Below are positions 23,830 through 32,717 of a stretch of DNA of 64,000 nucleotides, piece by piece. The notes under the pieces are model-generated. The model was not told the origin of the DNA. It searched no databases and saw only the letters and a program-made list of their open reading frames with translations. Source of the stretch: Elusimicrobiales bacterium (lineage in GTDB: Bacteria > Elusimicrobiota > Elusimicrobia > Elusimicrobiales > Elusimicrobiaceae); contig JBAZJT010000001.1 of assembly GCA_041651175.1 (NCBI GenBank), positions 62,001-126,000 of the forward strand, given 5' to 3'. Position numbers and translations under genes: made by a program. Positions within the stretch are counted from its first letter, which is position 1. Each line of letters opens with the position of its first letter.

Positions 23830-24683
23830 AAAAAAACGCCGCCAAAGTCGCCGTCATAGGCGGCAGCGGGCTTTACGGGATGGAGGGCCTTTCCCGCGCG
23901 CGCGCGGTGAAAGTGAAGACTCCTTTCGGCTCCCCGTCCGACGAGATAGTGCTTGGCGATATCGGCGGCGTTTCCGTCGCCTTCCTGCCCCGGCACGCGC
24001 GCGGGCACAAGCTGCTGCCGTCCGAAATCCCGCAGCGCGCAAATATCTGGGCGCTTAAATCGCTGGGCGTGGAATCGGTAATCGGCGTGAGCGCCGTGGG
24101 CTCGCTTAAGGAAAAACTCAAGCCCCGCCATTTCGTGTTCCCGGACCAGTTGGTGGACCGCACCAGTGGCCGCGTCTCCACCTTCTTCGGGGACGGGATG
24201 GTGGCGCATATCTCTTTTGCCGAGCCGTTCTGCAACTGCCTTTCCCGGCTGCTTTACGCAAAGGCGCGCGCGCTTGGCATACCGTCCCATTCCGGCGGGA
24301 CGCTGGTGTGCATGGAGGGGCCGCAGTTTTCCACCAGGGCCGAATCCGGGTATCACCGCAAAATGGGCTATTCCGTGATAGGCATGACCTCCGCTACCGA
24401 GGCGAAACTGGCGCGCGAGGCACAGTTGTGCTATGCCTGCGTCTCGCTGGTTACCGATTATGATGCGTGGAAAACCGGCGAGGAGGTCAGCGGAGACATG
24501 GTGGTGCAGACGATGCTCCATAACGTCGCCGCGGTGAAGCGGCTGATAGCCGCCGCCGTTCCGGCCATGGCCACCGCCGCTCCGGGCTGCCGTTGCCGCC
24601 ATGCGCTCAAAGACGCCGTGTTTACCGACCGGCGGCTTGTTCCGGCCCGCGTTCTGGCGCGGCTGAAAATGCTGGGGATATGA
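23826..24683 (+). CDS. mtnP: S-methyl-5'-thioadenosine phosphorylase
   Basis: Phosphorolyses methylthioadenosine, a by-product of polyamine synthesis and radical SAM-type chemistry, to adenine and methylthioribose-1-phosphate. The 285-residue protein has the start motif AVIGGSGLYGMEGL, the phosphate-binding PRHARGHKLLPSEIPQRANI (about 56-75), the CMEGPQFSTRAES loop (about 162-174) and MTSATEAKLAREAQLCYA. It overlaps glyA by 4 bases. Substrate choice between methylthioadenosine and inosine/guanosine cannot be fixed by eye, but the MEGPQFSTRAES loop fits the MTAP type. Confidence 0.93.
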   Translation: MKKNAAKVAVIGGSGLYGMEGLSRARAVKVKTPFGSPSDEIVLGDIGGVSVAFLPRHARGHKLLPSEIPQRANIWALKSLGVESVIGVSAVGSLKEKLKPRHFVFPDQLVDRTSGRVSTFFGDGMVAHISFAEPFCNCLSRLLYAKARALGIPSHSGGTLVCMEGPQFSTRAESGYHRKMGYSVIGMTSATEAKLAREAQLCYACVSLVTDYDAWKTGEEVSGDMVVQTMLHNVAAVKRLIAAAVPAMATAAPGCRCRHALKDAVFTDRRLVPARVLARLKMLGI

Positions 24684-24684
24684 T

Positions 24685-25791
24685 ATGCCGCTTGAAGCCG
24701 CCGCTATAATAGGTTCCGGCAGCGAGGCCGTCTCGCTGGCGCGGATACTGGCGCTAAAAGGCGTTCAGGTCCGTGTTTTTGACGTGTTCAAAAACGATCT
24801 GCGAATTGCGCTGGCGCGCATTGAATGGACGCTGCGGCGCGACGGCAGGCCGGAGCTGATTGCCGGCATAGAGCCGGTGCAGGAGCCGGACAAGCTCGCC
24901 GGCGCGGATATCGTGATAGAAACTGCCGGCGTGCAGGCCGGCGACCGGGCCGATTTCCTGGCCAAAGCCGCCCAGTCCGCCGGCGAGAACTGCGTTTTCG
25001 CCGTCAGATGCGGGGCGGAGCCTGTAACCCCCTTTGTAGCCGGGCTGCCCGCGCCGGGGCGGTTTGCCGGGCTGCGGATTCATCCGCCTTCCGGCGGCGG
25101 CAGGCTGGCGGAGGTCGCCCGCCTTGAAACCACGGGCGACGCCGCGCTTAAAACCTGCCGCGAGCTGGCCACCTCGCTGGAAGCCTCCTGCGTTATCGCC
25201 CATGATTTGCCCGGAGTGATAGTGGAGCGGCTGCGCCGCCCTTTCATTCTGGCGGCGCTGGCGCTGCTGGAGAGCGGCAAGGGTTTTGCGCGCGATATAG
25301 ACGAGGCGGTGCGCAGGGGCGGCGGGCTGCCGCAGGGGCCTTTTGAGATGGCCGACGATATCGGCCTGGACGTGGACGTGCTGGCGGGCGAGACTATTCA
25401 CCGCCTTCTGGGCGCGCCGCAGCGGCTGGCGCCGTCGGCGCTGGAAAGCCGGCTGGCCCAGCACGGGCATCTGGGCAAACGCTCCACCGCGGGGTTCTAT
25501 CTCTACGACTACGGTGAAATCATCGGCGAAAACCCAGCCCTTGCCGACCTTACCCCGTATCTGGGGATAAGCCCGGCCCGGCCCGAAGACGTGTTCGCCT
25601 CGGTGATGGAAAAGGTGTGCGCGGAGGCGAAGCTGCTGGCCTCTGAATCCATGGTGTCCGAGTTTGACATGGAAACCGCTGTCAAAACCGCTTTCGGCTG
25701 GCCCAAGGGCCCGCTGGATTTCGCGCGCGAACTGGAGGCCAAACCCGCCAGCCGGCCCCCGAAGCAGGACCAGTGGGGCGATGCGCTATGA
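24685..25791 (+). CDS. Degenerate 3-hydroxyacyl-CoA dehydrogenase family protein
   Basis: A 368-residue protein with the 3-hydroxyacyl-CoA dehydrogenase layout: an NAD-binding Rossmann domain (about 1-185, AAIIGSGSEAVSLARILAL) followed by two helical C-terminal domains (about 190-270 and 300-350). Several conserved catalytic positions differ. The usual NTSS segment is RCGAEP, the HFFNPP motif is RIHPP (His kept) and the Asn of GFIVNR is Glu (PGVIVERL). It therefore may not be a normal dehydrogenase; it could bind an acyl-CoA or another hydroxy acid. It lies one base after mtnP and overlaps the next gene by ATGA. Confidence 0.75.
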   Translation: MPLEAAAIIGSGSEAVSLARILALKGVQVRVFDVFKNDLRIALARIEWTLRRDGRPELIAGIEPVQEPDKLAGADIVIETAGVQAGDRADFLAKAAQSAGENCVFAVRCGAEPVTPFVAGLPAPGRFAGLRIHPPSGGGRLAEVARLETTGDAALKTCRELATSLEASCVIAHDLPGVIVERLRRPFILAALALLESGKGFARDIDEAVRRGGGLPQGPFEMADDIGLDVDVLAGETIHRLLGAPQRLAPSALESRLAQHGHLGKRSTAGFYLYDYGEIIGENPALADLTPYLGISPARPEDVFASVMEKVCAEAKLLASESMVSEFDMETAVKTAFGWPKGPLDFARELEAKPASRPPKQDQWGDAL

Positions 25792-26654
25792 CGGCCCCGC
25801 GTTCCGGCGCAGCCGGCGGATGCCGTTGTTTGTCCGCAATTTTCAGGGTTGCGAAAGTCCTTGCAATCCTGTGCTGCCTTGCGCCGCTGGCGGCGCGGAC
25901 GGGCCGCGCGGCGGAGCTGGGCTGGCTTCCCCCCGGCAGGATTTTCCAGCCGCTTGAGGCGGACCCGACATACCCCGCATTCTCGGCCAGATATTCCGCC
26001 GCCGCGCGCGAGGGCTGGCGCGCCCAGGCCAATATGGGAGGCGAGTTCGCCATAGCGGGGCTGGAGACGGAAAACGGCTCCTCCCCGCGGCTGGGCATAG
26101 CGGGGGGCGTGGCGGCGCGCTTTGACGTCTCCCGTGTCACCAACGATTTTGAAATAGCCGATTTCACGCTTGCCTTCCCGCTGGACTGGCGCGCCGGTCC
26201 GGTTGCGCTGCGCGCCATGTACTGGCACACAAGCTCGCACATCGGGGACGATTACATCATAAGCAACGCGCTTTCCCCCTCGCAGCTTTCAAAGCATGTT
26301 ACAGACGACTTGCGGCTGCTGGCCTCCGTCAATCCGGCGCGGTTTCTGCGGATATACGGCGGCGGCGGCTGGGCGCTGAACCAGATACCCCATGTGCAGA
26401 AACGCTGGCGCGCCCAGTTCGGGGCCGAGGCGCGCACGCAGGGGAAAAACTCGCTTTTCGCGGCTTTTGATTTGCAGTCATTGCAAAGTAACGGCTGGAA
26501 CCCGTCTTTCAACGCGCGGGCCGGCGCGCGCCGGGCGGGGAAGGACACCGCGGTTTCGGCCTTCTGCGAATTTTCTTCCGGGCGGCTGCCGTACCTGGGG
26601 TTTTCCACGCTGAGCCAGACCATCTGGTCGCTGGGCCTGGGCTTTGAGTTGTGA
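25788..26654 (+). CDS. DUF1207 family outer-membrane protein
   Basis: A 288-residue exported protein with a long positively charged start, a hydrophobic signal (about 22-40) and a mature part of alternating strands ending in Leu (GLGFEL), typical of outer-membrane beta-barrels. The motifs GWLPPGRIFQPLEADP, VALRAMYWHTSSHIGDDYI and GWALNQIP are characteristic of the DUF1207 family, whose function is unknown. The start at 25788 overlaps the previous stop (ATGA) and the stop overlaps the GTG of the next gene. Confidence 0.85.
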   Translation: MTAPRSGAAGGCRCLSAIFRVAKVLAILCCLAPLAARTGRAAELGWLPPGRIFQPLEADPTYPAFSARYSAAAREGWRAQANMGGEFAIAGLETENGSSPRLGIAGGVAARFDVSRVTNDFEIADFTLAFPLDWRAGPVALRAMYWHTSSHIGDDYIISNALSPSQLSKHVTDDLRLLASVNPARFLRIYGGGGWALNQIPHVQKRWRAQFGAEARTQGKNSLFAAFDLQSLQSNGWNPSFNARAGARRAGKDTAVSAFCEFSSGRLPYLGFSTLSQTIWSLGLGFEL

Positions 26655-28165
26655 GCGCACGCGGTTTCGCAGCCGCCTCCTGCCTGCTGATTGCCTCGCT
26701 TGCCGTGTATCTGCCTTCGGTAAGGAGCGGCTTTGTCAACTGGGACGACCCGCAGTACGTAACCGGCAACGGGGCGGAATTGTCTGCGCCGCTGCTGTCC
26801 GAATTCGCCGCGCCGTCGCACGGCTATTATCATCCGCTTACCATACTCTCGTACAAAATTGATTACCGGCTGGGCGGGACAAATCCGGCGGTTTACCATT
26901 TGACAAACACGCTGCTGCACACGGTTAACACGCTGCTGCTTTGCGCGCTTTGCGCGGAACTGGGGGCGGCCCCTTTCGCCGCTTTCTGCGCCGCGCTTGT
27001 TTTCTGCGTCCATCCGCTGCTTAGCGAGCCTGTTTTGTGGGTGTCGGGCCGCAAGGATTTGCTGCTTTGCTTTTTCGGGCTGCTGTCGCTGTTTTCCTAT
27101 CTGCGGCTGTGGAGCCGCCCTCGGGCGCGCATTATCCTGGCCAGCGTGTTTGCCGCGCTGGCCATGCTGGCCAAGCCGACGGGGGCGGCCATTCCGCTTA
27201 TGCTGCTGGCCGTTGATTATTACAAAGGCCGCGAAATTTCCCGGCGCGTCCTTGCGGAAAAGCTGCCCGCGCTGGCTTTCGGCGGAGCCGTGCTGCTGGC
27301 CTCGCTTTCCACGGGCGGGCCGCTGATAAAGATTGAGCCGTACAAATACGGAGCGGGGCTTCATGCGCTCTCCGGCCTGAACAACTTGTGGTTTTATTAC
27401 CGGCATATCGCCGTTCCGGCGGCTTTGTCGCCGGATTATCCCTACGGTTTCGTTCTGGGCGCGAAAAATCTGTTTCTGCTGCCGGCGGCGGCTGCGGGGA
27501 TTTCCGCGGCGATTGTGTTTTCCGGCAGGGCCGGCGTTTTGGGCGGCGGGATATTCCTGCTGGGGCTGCTGCCGGTAATCACCCGCCCGGAGATGGCCCC
27601 GGCGGACCGGTACGTATATTTTCCCGCCTGCGGGCTGGCCCTGTGGCTGGCATTGCTGCTGTCCCGCGCGCCGGACCGCAGCCGGCGGCTGGCGTATGCG
27701 CTGGCGCTGTGCTGCGCCGCCGCCTTCGCCCCCCAGGCGGCAATGCGGCGCATTATCTGGCGCGGCGGAGAAAGCCTGTGGAAGGACGCCTGCCTCAAAT
27801 ACCCCTGCGCCGAGCATACCTGCGTAAATTATGTTGACGCGCTTGCAAGAGCGTCGCGTCAGCGTGAGGCGATAGCGGTATATGAGAATATCCTGTCCCG
27901 CGGCTGCGCGCTGTCGGGTAAGGCGAAAAACAATCTGGCCTATAACGCTGCGCTGGCCATGGGGCTGGACGGCAGGCTGGACGAGGCCGAAGCCGCGCTG
28001 AAAACAATCTCGCCGGATTTTGAGGAATATCACCAGGCGCTCAACAATTTCGGCATGATAGAGCTTGGACGCGGAAACAAGGCCGCCGCCCGGCGGTATT
28101 TTGAATCCGCGCTGAAGCTCAAGCCGGACTATTCCGTGGCGCGCGGCAACCTGAAAAAAGTTTGA
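26651..28165 (+). CDS. TMTC-like membrane glycosyltransferase with TPR repeats
   Basis: A 504-residue protein with about nine to ten membrane helices (about 5-380), followed by a soluble tail with three tetratricopeptide-like repeats (about 390-500, ending NFGMIELGRGNKAAARRYFESALKLKPDY). The N-terminal loop FVNWDDPQYVTGN carries the DD motif of GT-C glycosyltransferases, and PLTILSYKIDY and HPLLSEPVLWVSGRKDLL match TMTC/PMT-like O-mannosyltransferases. It probably moves a sugar from a lipid carrier onto exported proteins. The start is GTG overlapping the previous stop by 4 bases. Confidence 0.8.
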   Translation: MSARGFAAASCLLIASLAVYLPSVRSGFVNWDDPQYVTGNGAELSAPLLSEFAAPSHGYYHPLTILSYKIDYRLGGTNPAVYHLTNTLLHTVNTLLLCALCAELGAAPFAAFCAALVFCVHPLLSEPVLWVSGRKDLLLCFFGLLSLFSYLRLWSRPRARIILASVFAALAMLAKPTGAAIPLMLLAVDYYKGREISRRVLAEKLPALAFGGAVLLASLSTGGPLIKIEPYKYGAGLHALSGLNNLWFYYRHIAVPAALSPDYPYGFVLGAKNLFLLPAAAAGISAAIVFSGRAGVLGGGIFLLGLLPVITRPEMAPADRYVYFPACGLALWLALLLSRAPDRSRRLAYALALCCAAAFAPQAAMRRIIWRGGESLWKDACLKYPCAEHTCVNYVDALARASRQREAIAVYENILSRGCALSGKAKNNLAYNAALAMGLDGRLDEAEAALKTISPDFEEYHQALNNFGMIELGRGNKAAARRYFESALKLKPDYSVARGNLKKV

Positions 28166-28190
28166 CAGCCCTTCCGGCATTGCCTACAAT
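28162..28190 (+). promoter_or_regulatory. Consensus sigma-70-type promoter
   Basis: TTGACA (28162-28167) and TACAAT (28185-28190) are separated by exactly 17 bases, starting at the stop codon of the TMTC-like gene. The predicted transcript begins near 28197 and runs through a small hairpin GCGCCT-GAAA-AGGCGC (28209-28224) and then the palindromic element before reaching the HNH gene at 28438. Confidence 0.65.
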
Positions 28191-28234
28191 GCAACTGATG
28201 AGTCCACGCGCCTGAAAAGGCGCAATGCGACTTA

Positions 28235-28398
28235 AAACCTGAAAGTTTCAGTTGGTGCGAGGACCGAGGCGAAAAAGCGCGAGATAATGCCGAACAAAAT
28301 TATCCGCGCGTGCTTCACAGCACGAAAGGATAATTTTGTGAAGGCAGTATGAAGCGATTTTTCGCCGAATCCCGCAGCCAACTGAAACTTTCAGGTTA
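28235..28398. mobile_element. 165 bp palindromic element, copy 2
   Basis: Nearly identical to 16531-16695 and 45890-46055, with terminal inverted repeats built on CCTGAAAGTTTCAGTTGG and the same inner arms. It lies between the promoter at 28162 and the HNH gene at 28438, so a transcript from that promoter would contain the whole hairpin in its 5' leader. The rest of the 272-base spacer (28166-28437) shows only the promoter and a small hairpin. Confidence 0.85.
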
Positions 28399-28437
28399 GA
28401 ACCTGATATCTCGCAATTCGGCAGTTCGCCCGGTAAA

Positions 28438-29064
28438 ATGAAAAAACTACTGGCGGCGGCGGTTCTTGCGGTAACGGTTGAAGTTCACGGCGCATGCGCG
28501 CCAGACTCAATAGAGCATTACAAGGCGTTCCCTTTTCCGGCAGCGGCGCTGCCGGCGGAACCGGCGGCGGACATCCCGGAGCCGGAGCAGCCCGCCGCCC
28601 CGCCGGAAGACGTAAACGGCCCGGAGGGCAGGCCCGTTTCGCCGAAACCGGACATCACCCCCGGCAAGCTATGCTCGCCGGAGGATACGGATTTTGACGG
28701 GCATAGATACCCGGAGCGGATAGCGCATTGCGCGCGGAATGTCCCCTATTCCATGAAAGTGAAAGTGGCGCGGGACTACGGCGTCAGGCAAAGCGACTGG
28801 GGCAACTACGAGTTTGACCATCTCCTCCCGCTGGCGATAGGCGGCAACAGCGCGGCTGAAAATCTGTGGCCCCAGCCGCGCGGCGAGGAGGAAAGCGGCG
28901 GGAAAGACAAGCTGGAGCAGCAGCTTTATATTCAGCTTTCAAAAGGGGAAATAACCCAGAAGGAAGCCGTGAAAAGGATTTACGACTGGTTCAAAGATTA
29001 TGTCGAGAAAACGCAGCATCCCGCCCAATTCAAACAAATGCTGAAAACGAGGTTGATGCTGTAG
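28438..29064 (+). CDS. Exported HNH-type nuclease-like protein
   Basis: A 208-residue protein with a signal peptide (about 1-19), a Pro/Ala/Glu-rich linker (about 30-75) and a C-terminal HNH-like domain whose core is EFDHLLPLAIGGNSAAENLWP, with Asp127, His128 and Asn142 in the expected positions. Two Cys (79 and 98) may form a disulfide, consistent with export. It could be a periplasmic or secreted nuclease used for nutrient DNA or in competition; no immunity gene is seen next to it. No clear Shine-Dalgarno precedes the ATG. Its stop shares a base with the GTG of the next gene. Confidence 0.7.
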   Translation: MKKLLAAAVLAVTVEVHGACAPDSIEHYKAFPFPAAALPAEPAADIPEPEQPAAPPEDVNGPEGRPVSPKPDITPGKLCSPEDTDFDGHRYPERIAHCARNVPYSMKVKVARDYGVRQSDWGNYEFDHLLPLAIGGNSAAENLWPQPRGEEESGGKDKLEQQLYIQLSKGEITQKEAVKRIYDWFKDYVEKTQHPAQFKQMLKTRLML

Positions 29065-31124
29065 TGAATCAAGACAACAAAAACCGTTTGCGCGGCGCGG
29101 CATGGCTGGCCGGGCTGATTCTGCTTGTCGCGGCATTCTACCTGATTCTGGAGCATTTTTCCCCCTATTATTTTCTTGAGGACGACAACCGGGACTGTAC
29201 GCTGCCGATGTTTGTCCATTACTTCCGCGGACTGGCGGCTGGCGGGCCGGCCTTTTTCAATTTTCATCAGTATCTGGGCAACCCCAGCATAGCCGCAAGC
29301 CCCGTTTTTTACCCGCCGCTGTACGCCAGCGTCTGGCTGAGCAGGATGTTTTCCGGCGATGTGATGTGGAGCATGGACATATTCGCCTTCCTCCATGCCG
29401 CGCTGGCGGCCTGCGGGATGTATCTGTTCGCGCGCCGCATGGGCGCGGAGCGCGCCGTTTCGTTCTGGGCCGGGGCGCTCTGGGCGATGAACGGCTTTGT
29501 GATGTTTGTGGCGCCGTCGTGGTGGATAGCGCTGCCGGTTTTCGCCTGGGCGGGCTGGCTGCATTTTCTGCTGCTGCGGCTTATGGACAAGCCTTCCCTT
29601 GGCAATGCCGTCATGCTGGCCGGGGCGCGGCTGATTTTGTTTTACAGCGGCTATCCGCAGTATGTGGCTTACGAATTCATTCTGGAATCGGTTTTCGCGC
29701 TTGCGCTGCTTTACGGGCGGAGCGGGACGGCGCTGCCGGACGCGGCGCCGGGACGGGTTTGGGAGTTTGCCCGGGCTTTCGCGTTCAGCGCGGCGCTGGC
29801 CGCCGTCTGCGCGCTGCCGCTGGCGCTGCCGACGCTGCATCAGATGTCGCTTTCCCGCGACAGGGGGCAGCCGTTCTCCTACGGCGAGCTGGCATGGCTC
29901 AAATACAGGGCTGACATGTGGCTGTGGGGGCTGGTATGGCCTTTTACGGATACCCGCGCCATAAAAACGCATTTCATATACGAACGTTTCGCAAGGGCGG
30001 GGTTTGCCTCCTGGGTCATACCCTATACGGCGCATATAAGCTATGTCGCCCAAGCCGCGCTGATTCTTCTGGCCGCGCGCTGGCGGCAGGCGCGCGGAAA
30101 CCCGCTTGTGACGGCGCTGGCCGTATGCGCCGCGCTGTCGCTGCTGTGGGGCGCGGGCGCGCTGAACTGGCTTGTGTATTTCACGCCGCTGCTGAACCGG
30201 CTGAGATGGACTTTCAAGATGGGGATTTTCGTCAATTTCTACCTGATAGCGCTGGCCGCATGGGGAATGAGGGGGGGGTTGGGGAAACGCTCCGGCTGGA
30301 TATTCGCGCTGGCCATGGCGCTGACTCTGGCGGATATGGGCGCGATGTATGCCCGCAATTTCCAGCACAGCTTCATAACCCACGACGTCCCAAACCCGAT
30401 AACCGAGCCGCTGCGGGACAAACTGTCCTCCGGCAGGCTGTTTTCGCTGGGCTATGTCGCGGGCCGGGATTCGGACCCCGGCGGCATTGTGTTCAATTAT
30501 GCGACGCTGTGGGGGCTGTATCATTTCGCGGGCTATGACGCCTTTGTGCTGAAGGCCAATTACGACGCCGCGCAGAAGCTGACCTACCTCTCCTCTTATT
30601 GTGGAGTGATTCATCCCAATACCATCGCCTATTTCAGGCGGTGGGGGGTGAACAGATATGTAATCAAAAAAAGTTCTGCGGCAAGATACGGGCCCGTGCT
30701 GTCCGGCTACGGCCTCTCGCAGGAATTTGAGGATTCCCGCCGCGTGATTTACAGCGACCCCAAGGCCATGCCTATGCTGTTCCGGGAGGAAAGCGGCGCG
30801 CCGCTGGAGTTCAGAATACTGCCCAACAGGCTTGAGTTTGACGCGGCATCGCCTTCCGGCGGCGCGGTGATTGCCAATTTCCTGCATAACGGATTTTTCA
30901 GGGCGGAGATAGACGGCAGGGATTGCGGCCCCGCCGGAGAGAACAAGCACCATCAGCTCCGGCTTGTGCTTGCCCCGGGGCGGCATCATGCCGCGTTTGT
31001 CTACCGCAACGAATGGTTTTACAGAGGGATTTACCTGGCCCTGGCCGGCGCGGCGCTGTTATTTCTTTTTGCATTCATCGCAGTGCGCCGGTTTCGCAAT
31101 AGCGCCTCCGGCAAATTTGTATAA
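29064..31124 (+). CDS. YfhO-like polytopic membrane protein
   Basis: A 686-residue protein with about 11-13 membrane helices and a C-terminal periplasmic domain (about 440-655) before a last helix. The organisation and the sequences FLEDDNRDCTLPMFVHYFRG (near residue 40) and YPQYVAYEF fit YfhO-type proteins, which belong to the GT-C glycosyltransferase group and modify lipoteichoic acids or lipids in other bacteria. The GTG at 29064 overlaps the TAG of the HNH gene by one base; longer in-frame extensions run through that gene. The acceptor here is unknown. Confidence 0.75.
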   Translation: MNQDNKNRLRGAAWLAGLILLVAAFYLILEHFSPYYFLEDDNRDCTLPMFVHYFRGLAAGGPAFFNFHQYLGNPSIAASPVFYPPLYASVWLSRMFSGDVMWSMDIFAFLHAALAACGMYLFARRMGAERAVSFWAGALWAMNGFVMFVAPSWWIALPVFAWAGWLHFLLLRLMDKPSLGNAVMLAGARLILFYSGYPQYVAYEFILESVFALALLYGRSGTALPDAAPGRVWEFARAFAFSAALAAVCALPLALPTLHQMSLSRDRGQPFSYGELAWLKYRADMWLWGLVWPFTDTRAIKTHFIYERFARAGFASWVIPYTAHISYVAQAALILLAARWRQARGNPLVTALAVCAALSLLWGAGALNWLVYFTPLLNRLRWTFKMGIFVNFYLIALAAWGMRGGLGKRSGWIFALAMALTLADMGAMYARNFQHSFITHDVPNPITEPLRDKLSSGRLFSLGYVAGRDSDPGGIVFNYATLWGLYHFAGYDAFVLKANYDAAQKLTYLSSYCGVIHPNTIAYFRRWGVNRYVIKKSSAARYGPVLSGYGLSQEFEDSRRVIYSDPKAMPMLFREESGAPLEFRILPNRLEFDAASPSGGAVIANFLHNGFFRAEIDGRDCGPAGENKHHQLRLVLAPGRHHAAFVYRNEWFYRGIYLALAGAALLFLFAFIAVRRFRNSASGKFV

Positions 31125-31125
31125 T
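31120..31125 (+). promoter_or_regulatory. -10 element TATAAT before the acyl-CoA synthetase gene
   Basis: A perfect TATAAT overlaps the end of the YfhO-like gene, 14 bases before the ATG at 31140. No good -35 is visible, and the leader would be about 8 bases with no Shine-Dalgarno. Confidence 0.4.
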
Positions 31126-31139
31126 ATTTTGTCCGACTT

Positions 31140-32717
31140 ATGAGGGAAATCACCACACTGTACCAGGCGCTTCTTCACAGGGCGACGCTTTCGCCGGATT
31201 CCGAGGCGCTTATAGAGGAAAACCGCCGCTGGACCTATCATGAGCTGCTGATGGCCTCGGACCGCGCGGCGGATATGTTCTGGCAGCTCGGCCTCCGCAA
31301 AGGCGACAAGGCCGCCATTGTCCTGCGCAACTGCGCGGAATTCCTGATAGCCCAGTTCGCGCTGGCCAGAATTGGCGCGGCGTCCGTGCCGGTGAATTTC
31401 ATGATAACCCGCCGCGGCGAAATTGAATTTATCCTTAAAGACAGCGGCGCGAAAGCGGCGGTAACCTCCTCGGAATTCGCGGCGCCGTATCTTGAACTGG
31501 CGGGCGCTGCGGGGGAATTCTGCCATGTGCTGGCCATAGACTCGCCGCCGCGCCACGCGCTGGATTTCTGGCACAAGGTGAAAACCGCGCCCCATCACCA
31601 CGACATCAACCGGCTTGAGGTCCTGCCGGACGACACGGCAACCCTGCTCTACACCTCCGGCACCACGGGACATCCCAAGGGCGTCATTCTGACGCATAAA
31701 AATCTGCTCAGCAACACCCGCTCCGCAGCGCATACCTTTCATGTGGACAAAACCGACGTTTTCCTTTGCCTGCTGCCGCTGTTCCACACCTTCGCGTTCA
31801 CGGTTACCGCGCTGATTCCGCTGCTTACCGGAGGCAAAACCGTGATAACGCCGCGCATAGCCCCGGCCAAGCCCTGGCTTTACACGATGGGAAGGGAAGG
31901 CGTGTCCATAATGGTGGGCGTGCCGCAGATATTTTCGGTTATCGCCAAAGAGGCCAGGGGCCTGGCCAGGCTCTACATGCAGCATTGGGCTTTCCGGCGG
32001 GTGCGCTGCTGCTTTTCCGGCGCGGCGCCTTTAAGCGCGGCGGTGCACAAACATTTTGAAGACACACTGGGCATAAGCCTGTTTGAAGGCTACGGGCTTA
32101 CGGAAACGGCCCCCATAGTCTCCGCCAACCATCCGCACGGGAGAAAGCGCGGCTCGGTCGGCAGGCCGGTGCCGGGCGTGCAGGTGAAAATCGTTGACGA
32201 GGCGGAACGGACTCTTCCCCATGACCGCGAGGGCGAAATCTGCGTGCGCGGCCCCAACGTGACGCGCGGCTACCACGGCAACCGGCAGGCGACAAAAGAA
32301 ATGCTCACCGCGGACGGCTGGTTCAAAACCGGCGACATCGGCCTGCTGGACGGCGAGGGTTTCCTTTTCATCCGCGACCGCAAGAAGGACATGATAATAG
32401 TCAAAGGCCTAAAGGTCTACCCCGCGCAGGTGGAGGCCGTGGCGCACGAGCATCCCGCCGTGGCGGAGGCCGCCGTAATCGGCGTGCCGGACGAGTACGG
32501 CGAGGAGCTTATCAAGTGCTTTGTCACCATAAAGCCCGGCGCGCCGGCGGACAAGCACGACATACTGAAATTCCTGCGCTCCCGGCTGGACCCCTACAAA
32601 CGCCCGCGCGACGTGGAAATTCTGGAAGCCATGCCAAAAAACACGCTTAACAAAATCCTAAAGCGCGACCTGCGCCGCCGCGAGGCGGAAAAGCTGAACT
32701 CGTTCGGAGCCGCATGA
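31140..32717 (+). CDS. Long-chain acyl-CoA synthetase (AMP-forming)
   Basis: Activates fatty acids to acyl-CoA through an acyl-adenylate. The 525-residue protein has all adenylation motifs: the phosphate loop YTSGTTGHPKGVILTHKNLL (about 175-194), YGLTETAP (about 317-324), DGWFKTGDIGLL (about 390-401), the hinge RDRKKDMIIVKGLKVYP and the C-terminal catalytic lysine region NTLNKILKRDLR (about 501-512). The family closest by eye is FadD/long-chain fatty-acid CoA ligase; medium-chain specificity is possible. Its stop overlaps the next start by ATGA. No Shine-Dalgarno precedes the ATG. Confidence 0.93.
   Translation: MREITTLYQALLHRATLSPDSEALIEENRRWTYHELLMASDRAADMFWQLGLRKGDKAAIVLRNCAEFLIAQFALARIGAASVPVNFMITRRGEIEFILKDSGAKAAVTSSEFAAPYLELAGAAGEFCHVLAIDSPPRHALDFWHKVKTAPHHHDINRLEVLPDDTATLLYTSGTTGHPKGVILTHKNLLSNTRSAAHTFHVDKTDVFLCLLPLFHTFAFTVTALIPLLTGGKTVITPRIAPAKPWLYTMGREGVSIMVGVPQIFSVIAKEARGLARLYMQHWAFRRVRCCFSGAAPLSAAVHKHFEDTLGISLFEGYGLTETAPIVSANHPHGRKRGSVGRPVPGVQVKIVDEAERTLPHDREGEICVRGPNVTRGYHGNRQATKEMLTADGWFKTGDIGLLDGEGFLFIRDRKKDMIIVKGLKVYPAQVEAVAHEHPAVAEAAVIGVPDEYGEELIKCFVTIKPGAPADKHDILKFLRSRLDPYKRPRDVEILEAMPKNTLNKILKRDLRRREAEKLNSFGAA

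Noticed and set aside
26252..28180. Long minus-strand frame opposite the TMTC-like gene
   Set aside because: Gln/Arg-rich shadow translation with no domain; the plus-strand membrane protein is convincing.
28191..28236. Hammerhead ribozyme suggested by CTGATGAGTCC
   Set aside because: The 5' core matches, but after the GTC/GAC stem the required GAAA is replaced by TTAAAA and no cleavage triplet with closing stems could be arranged.
28998..30989. Long minus-strand frame opposite the YfhO-like gene
   Set aside because: Same reasons: antisense, low complexity, no start signals.
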